Positions 36,963-47,644 of a stretch of DNA of 64,000 nucleotides are shown here, piece after piece; the stretch's first letter is position 1, and the number at the start of each line of letters is the position of its first letter. The stretch comes from Malurus cyaneus samueli (Eukaryota > Chordata > Aves > Passeriformes > Maluridae). The stretch is taken from positions 76,263,916 through 76,327,915 of the forward strand of contig CM019215.1 of NCBI GenBank assembly GCA_009741485.1, given 5' to 3'. The notes below the pieces were generated by a model, which worked only from the letters and a program-made list of their open reading frames with translations, had not been told where the DNA came from and made no database searches. Position numbers and translations under genes: made by a program.

Positions 36963-39900
36963 TCATTTTGCCTTAAATTAGCTCAAGGGTTTTCCATGCC
37001 TTCGTAACTTAACTCATTATCTAGGTCTTATCTGTAATATTTTCAAAGTCTTGTGTTACTTTCACAAGTAAAACTTTGGAGGATTGGATATCAAGTCACG
37101 AGCAACCCATTTTGTATTTGTTATGATCTATGTTCTGTTTACTCAAAGCAGGACTATAAGAGGTTTCTTTTCTGCATGCAGTAGTAAAGGAACACAAATA
37201 TATTCCTGACAGAACAGCACTGATTTCAATAAAACCATCCCATCCTTCCCCCAAGAAAACCAGGGTAAATCATCAACCCTGTCATAAACCAAAAGCAATG
37301 ACACAGTTAGAGACCATTTCATAAATCATTTGTGTTGAGGAATACCTTCCAAGATACGTGACAATGTGCAGGGCACATCTGAGTATTTCTTTCTATTTAA
37401 GACTGTTAATCACAGAAGTGTCAAAGTAAATCCTGTATTTTTGGAAGCTTTATTTAAGCTTAATGCGCTTAACACAATTGTCTGCATAGGCTTAAGCACA
37501 TTCTAAGTATTCAGCAAGACAGTAATTTCAAAGAAGTCCCACTACTATTTGTGGCATGTGATATGTCATGCACTGTCAGTTTTCTACGATGAAAAATATT
37601 GTCCTTTCTCTTGGAAGAAAGTTGGGTACCACAGGGATAGATGTGAATATGGGGATATGGGCTTTAAAATTTTTGGAATTTAAACAGCACCGCCAAATTT
37701 AATGACTTACTGGTGAGCATCGTGATAAGCAAATTTTTGCATGTAGGTTTCTTAAATTATTTTTATAGCCAAATTTTACTTTAATGCTTGCCAAGCAACC
37801 ATGAAAATGCTAATAAATTTTTAAGGCTCTGAAATAACACATCCTCACTTCTCTTAAAATGTTTATCTTTGATATGAATCACACAATCAGCACTAGTAGA
37901 AGATGCTGAAAATGTGCAGCTGCATACATATTTCTAGACTTTAATAAAGTTTTGAAAGAATGTGAAGTTGCAAAAATAGTTTGTGACCCAAAAGTCACAA
38001 TTTGTGAACATATGTGAAACACAGCATTAAACTAGAAGTCTGTAGATGCATAAGCTCTTTTTTTAAAATTGTCCAAGTGATTCTGAAAGCATGTGCATTT
38101 TTGTCATTGGTTTCAAATTCTGTTTTCTCTGTCATTGTAATAGGCCAATAAATTTCATCTGTATTTAGACCCTGAGTATCTCAAATTCTGTATAAAGGTT
38201 TTCTGGAAAGACAGAAGCACTTAGTCTTTAGTTCAAAGAGATGAAGAAGATTGAGTGAGTATATTTCTTAGAAAACAGTAGAAAAACACAATTAGGAAAA
38301 CCACTAAGTCCTTCCTCCAAACTTCTAAAGTGTATTATGAATGACAGAAAATTCATAAGGTAATATGGGCTTACTCAAATGTATTTTCCAATGCCACAGA
38401 TGGAAATTGGACAGTTCTTTCAATGGTCAAAGTAAAAAAAAAAAAGGTGAATGAAAGTATATCTGGCACATGTAAAAAAGAATCACATCGAAATTGACAC
38501 ATATTTATTTTATTTTATCTTTAGATATGCTGGGAAATAGCAAAATTAGTGAAATTTCTGTACTCTGTTGGTGGAAATACATTTAGATTTTCATGGGGAG
38601 GACAGACCAGTGTTGTACACATTTGTAATTTAAATGACATAATTTCATAATTTCATAATCCTGATGAGTCACTTAATTAGAAATAAAAGTCTGCATTTAA
38701 TCTTTAACCAAACCAAGATGAATCCTGCTGCAGTTATTTCAAAGTAATGTATCTCACCCTGCAAAGTGTTCCATGGGAAACAGAGGAAAGAAATGTAAAG
38801 CAACCTTAAAGCAATGTCAAGCAAAACTTCAGATGCTAGGAATTAATTAATTTCTTGAACAATACTGCATTCAGTTTTTAACTTTTCCTAGAATAAGTTA
38901 TAACTAAACCCGTTTCTTGGCAATAAGATTAAAAGGGGGCAAAAAAAATCCAGAGCCTGGTTTCTGTAGTTTCTGATGCTTTTGGAGATGAACGCAATGA
39001 TTTTTTTTGTGGGTCCCTTCTAACTTAATATATTCCATAGTTCTATGATTCTATAGATGCCATTTAATTTTTTCTATATATTTTTTTTCATGCTTTCATG
39101 AATTATTTTCATACTTGGTATTCAAACCTTACTGATATTGACAATTCATATTTCCTGAATATGGCCAAAACCAAATATGACCAAAACATATTCCTTTTCT
39201 TAAATCCACTAAGTGATGGCTCCTCACACACATGCATTTTATGAATTGCAATTATAGGGTAAAAGATGGATTCATAATTATTACTTACTGATAGAATATA
39301 CTATTTGAACTTTTGAACTTCTGGAATGGTTGCTGTATTCCATGCTGGAAAGGAAATATGTGATGCTATTTCCTAAGTCTATCCAGCGTATGCTTTCTCA
39401 CAGACTATTTCTCCAGGCATAAACAAGCTGAATTGGATTTTTCTAAATTTCCTTCTAAATTGACTTTGTTGAATAAGTACAACTCTGTTTATTCAGAATT
39501 ACAGTGTATTCATTTAGTTTGTTAACGAATTAAGCTAAATCAATGTAATTCACTTATATTGACTTAAGAGAGTTAAACTGATGTGATGCCTTAGTGTGTG
39601 AGTTTTATCAAACACAGAGAAAAAATGTACGGAAGTTTGTGTCATTTTTGTGTGTTTATGTGCTCAGAATTAGTATTTTCACACTTTTTGTTAGAAGAAG
39701 ACCAGCTAAAATGGGGGATTGTCTTAGAATAAAGTAAGAAGGAGAGGGAAAAAAAAAAAAACCAAAAGAAAAAGACAGCATGTACTGTATTCACATTTAG
39801 TGTGGGAAACTCAAGGCACTTTCTTAGAACTGGTGTCCAGTCTTGGCCCATGGCAATCATGACTTACATAGAATTTTTCACATAAGCTGTCTCACTATCT

Positions 39901-41126
39901 TAAGGAGCCCAACAACTTGCAGAACATCAGAAATCCTAAACCATGTTCATCTTAGATATATTAATATAGTTTTAGTTTGCTGATGATAAATTTCAATGTG
40001 GATGACAGATGGCAGAGGAATTTACTGAAATTATCTATCATTTGGACCAAGATGAAATCATATGAAGGTATTCCATTCTTCATAATAGTATCAGGGTTTA
40101 AATGGTGTGTGAAAATTTAAACCTAATAAACTTAGTCTTTTTAGAAAAACACAAATGATGATCATCTTAATTTCTTCACTGCCTCTATCAAAGTTCTATT
40201 AAGGATTTTGAATGCTTTCTGAATTTATGCTCTTGATTATAAGTTACGTTACAGTCTAGCAAAATTGTAATAATCAGGACAAACTATCTTTAAATTTCTT
40301 CAGAATAATGATAATTTTCCCCTTTTTTTGAGCATTGATTAAAAGTATTCTTGACCAGGAAAAACGAAATATTTAAAACAACCTTGGTGGCATCACTTTT
40401 ATCTTTGAGTTTTGTCAGTCATAAGAATTGTTCTGAATAGCTGCACAGAATAACTTGCCCAAAACCTGCATTTCATATGTAGGACAATTATTTTATAGCG
40501 GCATGGTATGAGTACTTTTTTTTCTATTGAATTCATTTTAAGAACATTAAGATAAAGCAAATGATATTAATTTTATAGAAAATTAAGTCAACTCAGTTTT
40601 TTGGTCTCTACTTCATATTAATCTAAGAAAAAGAGGAAATTCTTTAATGGATTAGAAAATAATGGTACCCACTAACCCATTTTCAGTTTATTTATTGTAC
40701 TTTTGATGGTCACCTTTGGATTATTATTCATAGCTTCCTCCAGATTCAGCAAAGTATTGCAGAACAACACAGGGGGAAAAGTGAGATGTTCCTCTATTGT
40801 ATCTAAATATCTGTAAATTACAATATTTAAAAAAATCAAGAGACATTTCATGTTTTGTCCATGCTGATGCCTAGTTATAAAGCAGATGAAATAAATTGAA
40901 TTTTTAAGCACATGGGTTAGGAGGGGCTCATTTGTCCCTCTTAACTCCTCTTTTAACAAGACCTGCCCATGACTTAGGGGGCAATGAGGCAAAGATCTGG
41001 TTGATCTCGACAGTTTAAAAGAAATGGTTCATATTAGTAATAAAACCCAACTTTGCTATGTTGTGCATACTTCTACTACTTCCAAAAACAATTCAGTGTG
41101 AAACAATTCACTTCATATCTCCATTC
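36963..41126. other. Non-coding stretch, no gene recognised
   Basis: AT-rich DNA between the LTR-like module and the provirus. Apart from a short CR1 tail (39008-39058) and short A runs (38433-38444, 39749-39760), nothing is recognised. The open minus-strand readings at 39642-39860 and 40672-40992 have no domain and no splice context. Confidence 0.6.
39008..39058 (+). mobile_element. CR1: CR1 3' tail fragment
   Basis: 'gtgggtcccttctaactt' followed by 'ccatagttctatgattctatag' is the end of CR1 with its ATTCTATG-type 3' tail. Only about 50 bases are recognisable. Confidence 0.65.
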
Positions 41127-41130
41127 CTAT

Positions 41131-41618
41131 TGATGCCTGATGATTTTTGCTTTTCCTTTTTATGCTTTCTGTACCCTCTATGCATCCCCTGTACCCCTTA
41201 GCCCACATGCTTGTAATTCCTGAAGCCTGATATTCCAGCTTAGTTTAGGCGCTTTGCTGGGCAGAGAGACCAAACATCCCAAGGAAGGAGTCAGTGTGCC
41301 CTGTGCTATCTTACACCCAAGACTCCAGCCTTGGGTGAAGCCTTCTGTCCAGAACATCTTGTGTAAACTGGGCTCTGGCCTCATCTGGGGGGGGAATTCA
41401 TTAGAATAGGGGGACATTACTGCATTTGTTAAGTTTCTTATTGGGGAATCCTAGATAGATATGCTAATTCCCAAAATCTATAAAACTTGTACCGTGCTGT
41501 ACACGGGTGTGCATTCTGCCATCAAGTTGTGCACCTGGATCCCAAATACCGAGGTAAAACCTTTTTATCCCCTTAACCGTGTCTTGTCCTTATTAAAAAC
41601 TGGCCTTTCAAGGCAACA
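41131..41618 (+). repeat. 5' LTR (488 bp)
   Basis: Begins TGATGCC and ends GGCAACA, an imperfect 7-bp terminal inverted repeat. It matches the 3' LTR along its whole length, with roughly a dozen or more substitutions and about ten single-base indels by eye. It contains a TATA box at 41479 and an ATTAAA near 41592 that may serve as polyadenylation signal. An octamer-like ATGCTAAT lies at 41461-41468. Confidence 0.95.
41479..41485 (+). promoter_or_regulatory. TATA box of the 5' LTR
   Basis: TATAAAA, conserved in the 3' LTR at 46107-46113. Transcription would start about 25-30 bases downstream, near the conserved GTGCTGTACACGGGTGTGC, which would mark the start of R. Confidence 0.7.
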
Positions 41619-41625
41619 GTTTTTC

Positions 41626-41643
41626 TGGCACCCGAGACGGGAC
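41626..41643 (+). promoter_or_regulatory. Primer binding site
   Basis: TGGCACCCGAGACGGGAC lies 7 bases after the LTR end. TGG at the start pairs with the CCA end of a tRNA. By eye it is closest to lysine-tRNA-type sites but with about four mismatches in 18, so the primer tRNA is not settled. The 7-base gap to the LTR is longer than usual. Confidence 0.7.
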
Positions 41644-41791
41644 GAGAAGGAGACTGAGTCCTAGCTCTGGGATCGAGAGCAACATCCTGTCCTGCTGCAC
41701 CTCTCCTCTGCCGGCACTTTGGGAGGGGGAGCAGCAGTCCCAGAGCTGAGACCGGGAACTTCAAAGAAATCCAACACACGGCACGGGGAGG

Positions 41792-41799
41792 AGGTAAGA
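41792..41799 (+). other. Leader splice donor
   Basis: AG|GTAAGA is an essentially perfect donor about 150 bases after the primer binding site, where gammaretroviruses keep the donor used for env mRNA. A good acceptor follows at 42187. Confidence 0.55.
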
Positions 41800-42189
41800 T
41801 AAAAGGGACGGTATTTTTGCTAGCAAAAGAGGCTGGTGAGGGTGGGTTTGTGGCCACGGGGCCCTGTAAAAGGGGGGTTTTCTGTTAATAAGGAAATTTC
41901 CTTTTCCCACGGGGTGTGGAAAGAAGAGGACGCTCTTCGCTGTATCCACACAGAACCTGAAGAGCTGCTACAGGGCTCAGTGCAACACGCAGCTGAAAGG
42001 CTCAGGGCTGGATCTCTCTGCTGGGGTGGCAGAGAACCAGCAAGGGCAGGTTTCTTGCATGCATGCGCTTCTGCTTTCTCTCTGCTCTGCTTTTTGCACT
42101 ATAGGTTAGGTTGTAACTGTAGTGGGGGGTGAGGTCGCGGTTCAGATTCTTGCTTCCAACTCTAACTGCTTTTTTATTTCTAAACAGAA

Positions 42190-42243
42190 ATGGGGTGTGT
42201 GTCATCCTCTCAAAGTATTCAATACCCCGTGAAGCCCCATTAA
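42190..42243 (+). pseudogene. Possible broken start of gag
   Basis: A short frame beginning MGCVSSSQS is closed by TAA at 42241-42243 after 17 codons. Met-Gly followed by serine at position 6 fits an N-myristoylation signal, as expected for the start of a retroviral Gag matrix protein. The ATG lies two bases after a pyrimidine-rich splice acceptor (gcttttttatttctaaacag). No further Gag sequence (matrix, capsid or zinc knuckle) can be recognised downstream, so the assignment is tentative and the gene is broken in any case. Confidence 0.3.
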
Positions 42244-42681
42244 GTGTAAAATTAAACACTGGCGGGTTCTAACCGGAAGAGAGACACTCTGAACACGAGC
42301 ATTAGTAAGCTTCTGCACATGCTTTGGCCAGTTTTAAGCCTTAAAACTGGAAGAGATGGCCACAGTTTGGAGTCTGGATAATGATTGATTACTGAGTTTT
42401 TGGTAGAATCAGAGTCCAGGGAGGTTTGAGGAGCTGAGATATGCGGAGTTTTGCAATACTTTTAAACAGAGAACAAACCTACAATCAGCCGCAGAAAGGC
42501 TGGGTGGAAATGGTTTCACTAAGGAGAAGAAGCAGGGGGGAGGATCACCCCCTCGCTCCGCCGCCGGGTGCTGCCGTGCCGGTGGGAAGGGGGAGGTGCA
42601 GCATCCCTTCCCCTGCGCTGCGCCGCCTTCCCAGTCCTCCGGGGCTGAAGGGCGGGTGATGCCCACACCCCACTGCCCCGT

Positions 42682-42920
42682 GACAGCCCTGGGGGCGGAG
42701 CGGGGCCGGAGAAGGGCGGGTCCACCACCGCCCGACACCCTGGGGACAGGAGTGGGCTGAGAAGGGCCGGGCCGCCACCACCGATAGCCCTGGCGGCAGG
42801 AGTGGGGCTGGAGAGGGGCCGGTCCCCACCTCCGACAGCCTGGGAAGGAGCGGGCGGAGAGGGCCGGGTCTCACCCCCGATAGCCCTGGGGCGGGAGGGG
42901 GCCGGAGCGGGACAGGTCCT
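42682..42920 (+). repeat. GC-rich minisatellite in the provirus leader (about 5 x 43-52 bp)
   Basis: Five degenerate units start with GACAGCCCTGG, GACACCCTGG, GATAGCCCTGG, GACAGCCTGG and GATAGCCCTGG. Each continues with a G-rich 'ggagcgggccggagagggccggg' type stretch and ends in a 'ccacc' or 'caccccc' type box. The surrounding 42530-42965 is very GC- and CpG-rich in an otherwise AT-rich window. Open readings here on both strands are consequences of composition. Confidence 0.85.
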
Positions 42921-43299
42921 GTTGCCATTCCCGGTTGCCGCGGCCGGGAGCGGGGCCGAACGTCAGCTCACAAGGGAGAAAAACAATCGCAATTAAAGGC
43001 AATTCTGAAGCCCAATACAGATACGCTCTCTCTGAACAGGAGAGAAAGGTCAGATTACATTCCCTGTGATCTTGTGGTTCAGGGCTCTCACTGCTGTGAC
43101 AAGGTTCGATAACCATGACTACACTGACCAGTAAACTCGAGTGGTTTACTGTTTTGGGTCCAAAATTTGTCTTTTCCTATACCCTACCCTGTGCACAAAA
43201 ATTAGTCAAAAGCTCTTTGCTTTGAGAGGAGAGGTACTGAGACAGGGAAGAAGATCCAGCTCACCTGAAATCGTGAAAGCCAGCTGACAAAAAACTGGA

Positions 43300-45352
43300 G
43301 AACTGGAAAAGACTACTGGTAAAACCTCTGTATGGGACCCTTAAGGCAGCAGAAAAAAAGAACTCTTATTGCCAAGAGAGTAAAAAGGCTGCATAAACAG
43401 CTGGAGCAGCTGAAGTGTCAGACTTAAATAAGCCTTTTGAACTTTTCTCATATAAGCAACTCAGTGTTGCTCTGAGGTACTGGCACAGCACCTTGAAGAC
43501 CAGCAAAGAGCTGGGCCTATTTTTCAAACAGACTGGCAATGTTAGCCAAGGTCCTGGTGTTGAGCTGTGCAGCAACTTCATCCAGATACAGGAGGCCCTA
43601 AATTACCCTTGGGCAGCACATTGTCGTATGTACCCCACCAGTGATGTTGCTGGAGCAAAGGGGGACACTGGCTATCCCCAAGCAGAATCTTAACTACCAT
43701 CTGTTTGTTGAACAGGATGATGTTACCCTAAAAAAACCTTCTTCGTAAACCCTGCAATGTTTTGTCACCCAGCTATTTGATAACATTCCTGAGAATTATA
43801 TTTGCAGACAATAGAGAAAAGACTATTCCAGCAGACCGACCCGAAGGATGTGCCTCTGGAGAATCGAGACCGGAACTATTTCCAGATGGAAGCAGTTTCA
43901 CAAGAACGGCAAGAGGATGACAGGCTACACAGTAACCACCACGGATAAGGTAATTGAGGCAAAAGTTTGATCTTCAGATGTGTCATCACAGAAAACTAAC
44001 TGATTGCACTGACAAGAGCTCTAGAATGATAGGAAGAAGGTGGACATTATGGATTGATGCTTTAGCACCCTTCATGCCTAGAATTCAATAGGTAATGAAA
44101 TTAGCATGCAGAACAGATACTTGCACTCCTGCAGAGTATCCGGACGACTACAGAGGTACTGTCATGCATTGCAGAAGTCATCAAAAAGGGAAAACAACCT
44201 TGATTGGGAAATTACTTTTTGGTAAAGCAACAGAAAGGGGTAAAGGAAAAGACAAACTTGCAGTAGTACACAGAAGGGGTAGATTTGACAGGGTTTTCTC
44301 CAAAATAGATCGAGGGATCAAAAATTGATTAAGGCTCTTAAAGCTGAAATCAAGGAAGATGAGTGGGCGTTACCCCAACAGGACAGGTTTACTCCACACC
44401 CCTTCTTCAGAAACAGCCAGAGGGAGCATGAGGTACCCACTGGGGAGCAGAAAATCTTTTAAAACTCTGAAGAAGGTAGTGGCTGGGAGGGGATGACTGA
44501 TATTGTACAACCTATAACAAGCAAGTGTGGGATCTGTTGTAGAAACAATCCTGACAAGCAAGGAGTTGTGTTAGGCTGAATGAAGGCAGGAGATCTCCAG
44601 GGAGACTATGGCAAATAGTTTTCTGAAATGCCTTGCAAGGAGGAATACAAATATGTACTGGTACTGATTGACACCTTCAGTGGATGGCCTGAGGCTTACC
44701 CCTGTCAGCACCAACACAGCAAAGGAGGTAGTAAAAAGCTTTGCTCAACCACATAATTCCAAGGTTGGGGTTCCTTTGGGAATGTCATCAGATAGAGGAC
44801 CACATTTCATTGCAACTGTGGTCAGGAAGTTGACAGGATTCTGGGACTTACTTGGGACCTGATTACTCCATAAGGCCCCAAGCAAGTGGCAAAGTTGATG
44901 ATTGTATGAAATGGAACCCTCAAAACCCAGATCAGTAAGATCTGCCAAGAAACTTCATGTACTTGGGTTCAGGCCTTGCCTGCTGCTTTGCTGAGAGGTC
45001 ACATAACCAAGGCAGGAGGGACAATGTAAGTCCCTATGAAATCCTATATGGCAGACCATATCAGGTTCCACATATTCCGGGGAAAATTCATATGAGAGAA
45101 ATGATTTGCAGAAATTTAATGGTTTTAAGTTCCATTTGCAGAAGCTCCAGAGATTCGCTGTGTTGTCCAGCCCATAGGACTGGACACACTGCTCATCCAT
45201 TCCAGCCTGGAGACAGGATCTGCATCAAGTGGTGGGACAGCAACCCCTTGCAAGCTGAGCGGAAGGGACTGTTCCAAGCTTTGCTGCCCACCCTCACTGC
45301 GGTCAAGGTTGCTGAGAAAGGACCGTAGACTCACTACTCCAGAGTCAAGAAA
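43300..45352 (+). pseudogene. pol: Provirus pol remnant: end of RT, RNase H and integrase
   Basis: Homology starts at the end of reverse transcriptase (VKPLYG near 43318) and the connection region (LNKPFELF near 43420). RNase H follows, with an active-site DGSSF at 43885-43899 and KRMTGY at 43909 in a different frame, ending in VMHCRSHQKG near 44160-44190. The integrase has a zinc-binding remnant (CGICCRNNPDKQG, about 44526), the first catalytic Asp in LVLIDTFSGWPEAY (about 44658-44699), the second in SSDRGPHF (about 44785-44810), and a C-terminal domain with SPYEILYGRPYQ and PFQPGDRICIKWW (to about 45250). It ends with SRVKK at 45352. These pieces lie in all three frames with several stops. 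Protease and the catalytic reverse transcriptase part are missing. Not functional. Confidence 0.9.
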
Positions 45353-45385
45353 CCATCGAAGAACCAGAGACTGATGCAAATCAAG

Positions 45386-45750
45386 ATGATGTGGTTTAAA
45401 CTGTTTTTCACATGTCTGTTGTCTGCCCAACTGGTAACCATGATTCAGGATTCGGCCCATTAATTGCATTGCGATGTCCAAAATATATCCAGAGCTCTTG
45501 ACAGGAGCAATTGCTGGATCTGTACCCAATTATCTCCTCTAGATGGGGGTCGTAACTGGTCATTGATTGGTATGAAAATTGGGAAGGGACTCAAATTCTA
45601 CATGAGAAAGTTTCCAAAACTACCCCTTAAAATTTGACTGTATTTTTCATGGTTACCAGACTGGGCCTGGTAAAAGAAGTATCTCTGATAGTTGTAGTTT
45701 AGTTAATGTAGTGTAGAGACTAGACAAGGTGAAGTCTTTATTAGTCTCTA
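45386..45750 (+). pseudogene. env: Provirus env remnant (leader end plus cytoplasmic tail)
   Basis: A frame from ATG at 45386 gives a signal-peptide-like hydrophobic segment (WFKLFFTCLLSAQLV) and closes at TAA 45461-45463 after 25 codons. Further on, SNCWICTQL (about 45501-45527) resembles the cysteine motif of gammaretroviral surface proteins. Just before the polypurine tract, SLVNVV, a stop, then RLDKVKSLLV (about 45700-45745) resembles the tail of the transmembrane protein. Everything between, including receptor-binding, cleavage and fusion regions, is deleted. The reading is broken by several stops, so no envelope protein can be made. Confidence 0.65.
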
Positions 45751-45763
45751 AAAAGGGGGGGAA
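45750..45763 (+). promoter_or_regulatory. Polypurine tract
   Basis: AAAAAGGGGGGGAA immediately precedes the 3' LTR (TGATGCC). This is the plus-strand priming site expected in a retrovirus and fixes the internal/LTR border. Confidence 0.9.
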
Positions 45764-46244
45764 TGATGCCTGATGATTTTTGCTTTTCCTTTTTCTGCTT
45801 TCTGTACCCTCTATGCATCGCCTGTACCCCTTAACCCACATGCTTGTAATTCCTGAAGCCTGATATTCCAGCTTAGTTTAGGCGCTTTGCTGGGCAAAGA
45901 GACCAAACATCCAAGGAAGGAGTCAGTGTCCCTGTGCTATCTTAAACCCGAGACTCCAGCCTTGGTAAAGCCTTCTCTCCAGAACATTTGTGTAAACTGG
46001 CTCTGGCCTCATCCGGGGGGGGGGGAATTCATTAGAATAGGGGACATTACTGCATTTGTTAAGTTTCTTATTGGGGAATCCTGATAGATATGCTCATTTG
46101 TGAAACTATAAAATTGTACCGTGCTGTACACGGGTGTGCATTCTGCCATCAAGTTGTGCACCTGGGATCCCAAATACCGAGGTAAAACCCTTTTTATCCC
46201 TAACTGTCTGTGTCCTTATTAAAAACTAGCCTTTTAAGGCAACA
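45764..46244 (+). repeat. 3' LTR (481 bp)
   Basis: Same ends (TGATGCC...GGCAACA) and same order of landmarks as the 5' LTR, with the TATA box at 46107. It lacks or gains single bases in many short homopolymers relative to the 5' copy; for example the G run near 46016-46025 is longer. It is followed by CTAT, the target duplication. Confidence 0.95.
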
Positions 46245-47591
46245 CTATTAATAAGTGCCAGGGCCTAAAATAAGGTAAAATCATTTTACCTGAACTATGC
46301 ATTGTTAGTGCATTGACATGCATGACTTAGAGTTTCTTGCAAAAATGAAAAACATTTAGCACACTTGTTTTTTGACAGCAACAAGTACATGTTCTTCAAA
46401 AAAAAACCAAAAAAAAACCACAAACAAAAAACCCCCTCCTGAAACAGGCTAAGGATCCTGCTGAGTAAATAATACTTGATTTCATTACAGAGCATGGCTG
46501 CTTTCTGTTTCTTCATATTCTTTTCTAAATATTGCAGGTATAAGTGTTACCTTTCCAGGCATAATAAAAGAAATTTCCTGGAGTTTCTTTGCTCTGCAGT
46601 GACATTTAGATCATTAAAGCTGCTTTGATGGATGCTTCCTGGTGGGCAAATCTGTTCTACTTGAAAACTCTGATCATAGTCTTTCCACAGCATATATTAT
46701 TATCCTTTCTCATATTTAGAAACTTCATTTAAGCATGAATTCCAATGATGGTGATTTTTTTTTTTTAAGAACAAATACATTTACTCTCCATTTAATTTCC
46801 AGGCTCCCTTTGAGTAATCCCTCCCATCCCACTCTCAACTTCCCCCTCAGCCAGGAAATTACTTCTGGTTTATAAACAGAAAATAATGTTCTTCCTTGCT
46901 GAACACTGGGAGATGTGCACCAAACCTTAGTTTTGTGGCATCAGCCTGACAAAATGCTTACTGAAATCAAAGGAGAGGACTTGTGCTTGAACATCCAGAA
47001 AGATTATTTAGAAACTTAAATCCACTTTATTTGAGATTTATTTTCAATAATCGGATCCTCTGTGTAAGGAGGTGCAAGCAAGGTGGAATGGCTCTCTGAT
47101 TAATTAATTGCAGTTTCCAAAAAAGAAATGCGTTTCTTTTGTTACAGCTTGAGCACAGGGTGTTTTGCCAAGCCTTGTGCATTGGAAATACTTGGCTGTT
47201 CTGATAGCACAGAATTTCTGAATTTGTGTTTGCTGATTGAACAACGAGCAGACTTAGCTGTGAGCCCTCCATCTTGAAGGAACTGTGAGCTTTTTTCCCA
47301 ACCTTAAAGGAATATCTTTAGTACAAACACTTGGTAAGTGAGTTGTTTTGTTTGGCCACTGCCTTTACCCTCTCGCTGCTGTCTGAAGGACCCCTCAGTT
47401 GCAGCATTTCATTGTCACCTCCCGTGTTTGTGCCACTGCACATCTGTAGTGCACTCCATGTTCTAAAGGACTGCTCATCCCCTCCACCCCGAGGATATTC
47501 GACATAACTATTCACTGGATTTCACTAACATGATTCATGAGAAATAAAATGAGATTTTCCGTGACTTCTCGATGCCAAATAGGAGGCTTAG

Positions 47592-47644
47592 GAATAGTTG
47601 ATCCCAATGCCAGAGGGAGTAATCAACACCCCTGGTCCCTGAAG
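47592..47644 (+). CDS. Possible exon resembling a trypsin-like protease activation site
   Basis: After the acceptor GAGGCTTAG the frame starts two bases into a codon of the form xGA, so a preceding exon ending in A or C would give Arg. It continues IVDPNARGSNQHPWSLK and ends at the strong donor CTGAAG|GTGAGTAG in phase 0. Trypsin-like zymogens have R-IVGG..A..GS.PW.VSL(K) with introns in comparable places, so the resemblance covers both sequence and splice phase. However, the usual GG after IV is DP here, the exon is only 53 nt, and no partner exon with CGG or TAAHC was found nearby. It may be a lone decayed exon or chance. Confidence 0.2.

Larger units (their letters stand above)
41131..46244 (+). 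mobile_element. Deleted gammaretrovirus-like endogenous provirus
   Basis: A 5.1-kb element with two LTRs, flanked by the 4-bp duplication CTAT (41127-41130 and 46245-46248). In order it holds the 5' LTR, primer binding site, leader with splice donor, a possible start of gag, a GC-rich tandem repeat, a pol remnant, env scraps, polypurine tract and 3' LTR. Integrase motifs (SPYEILYGRPYQVP, IDTFSGWPEAY) and the 4-bp duplication point to the class I, gammaretrovirus-like group. A complete relative would be 8-9 kb. Here most of gag, recognisable protease, most of reverse transcriptase and most of env are absent, and what remains is broken by stops and frameshifts. It is an inactive fossil that could only have moved with proteins supplied by another copy. 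Confidence 0.9.

Noticed and set aside
42409..43116. Proline- and arginine-rich open readings on both strands
   Set aside because: They result from the CpG-rich tandem repeat in the provirus leader. No Gag motif (such as a CCHC zinc knuckle) is seen in any frame.
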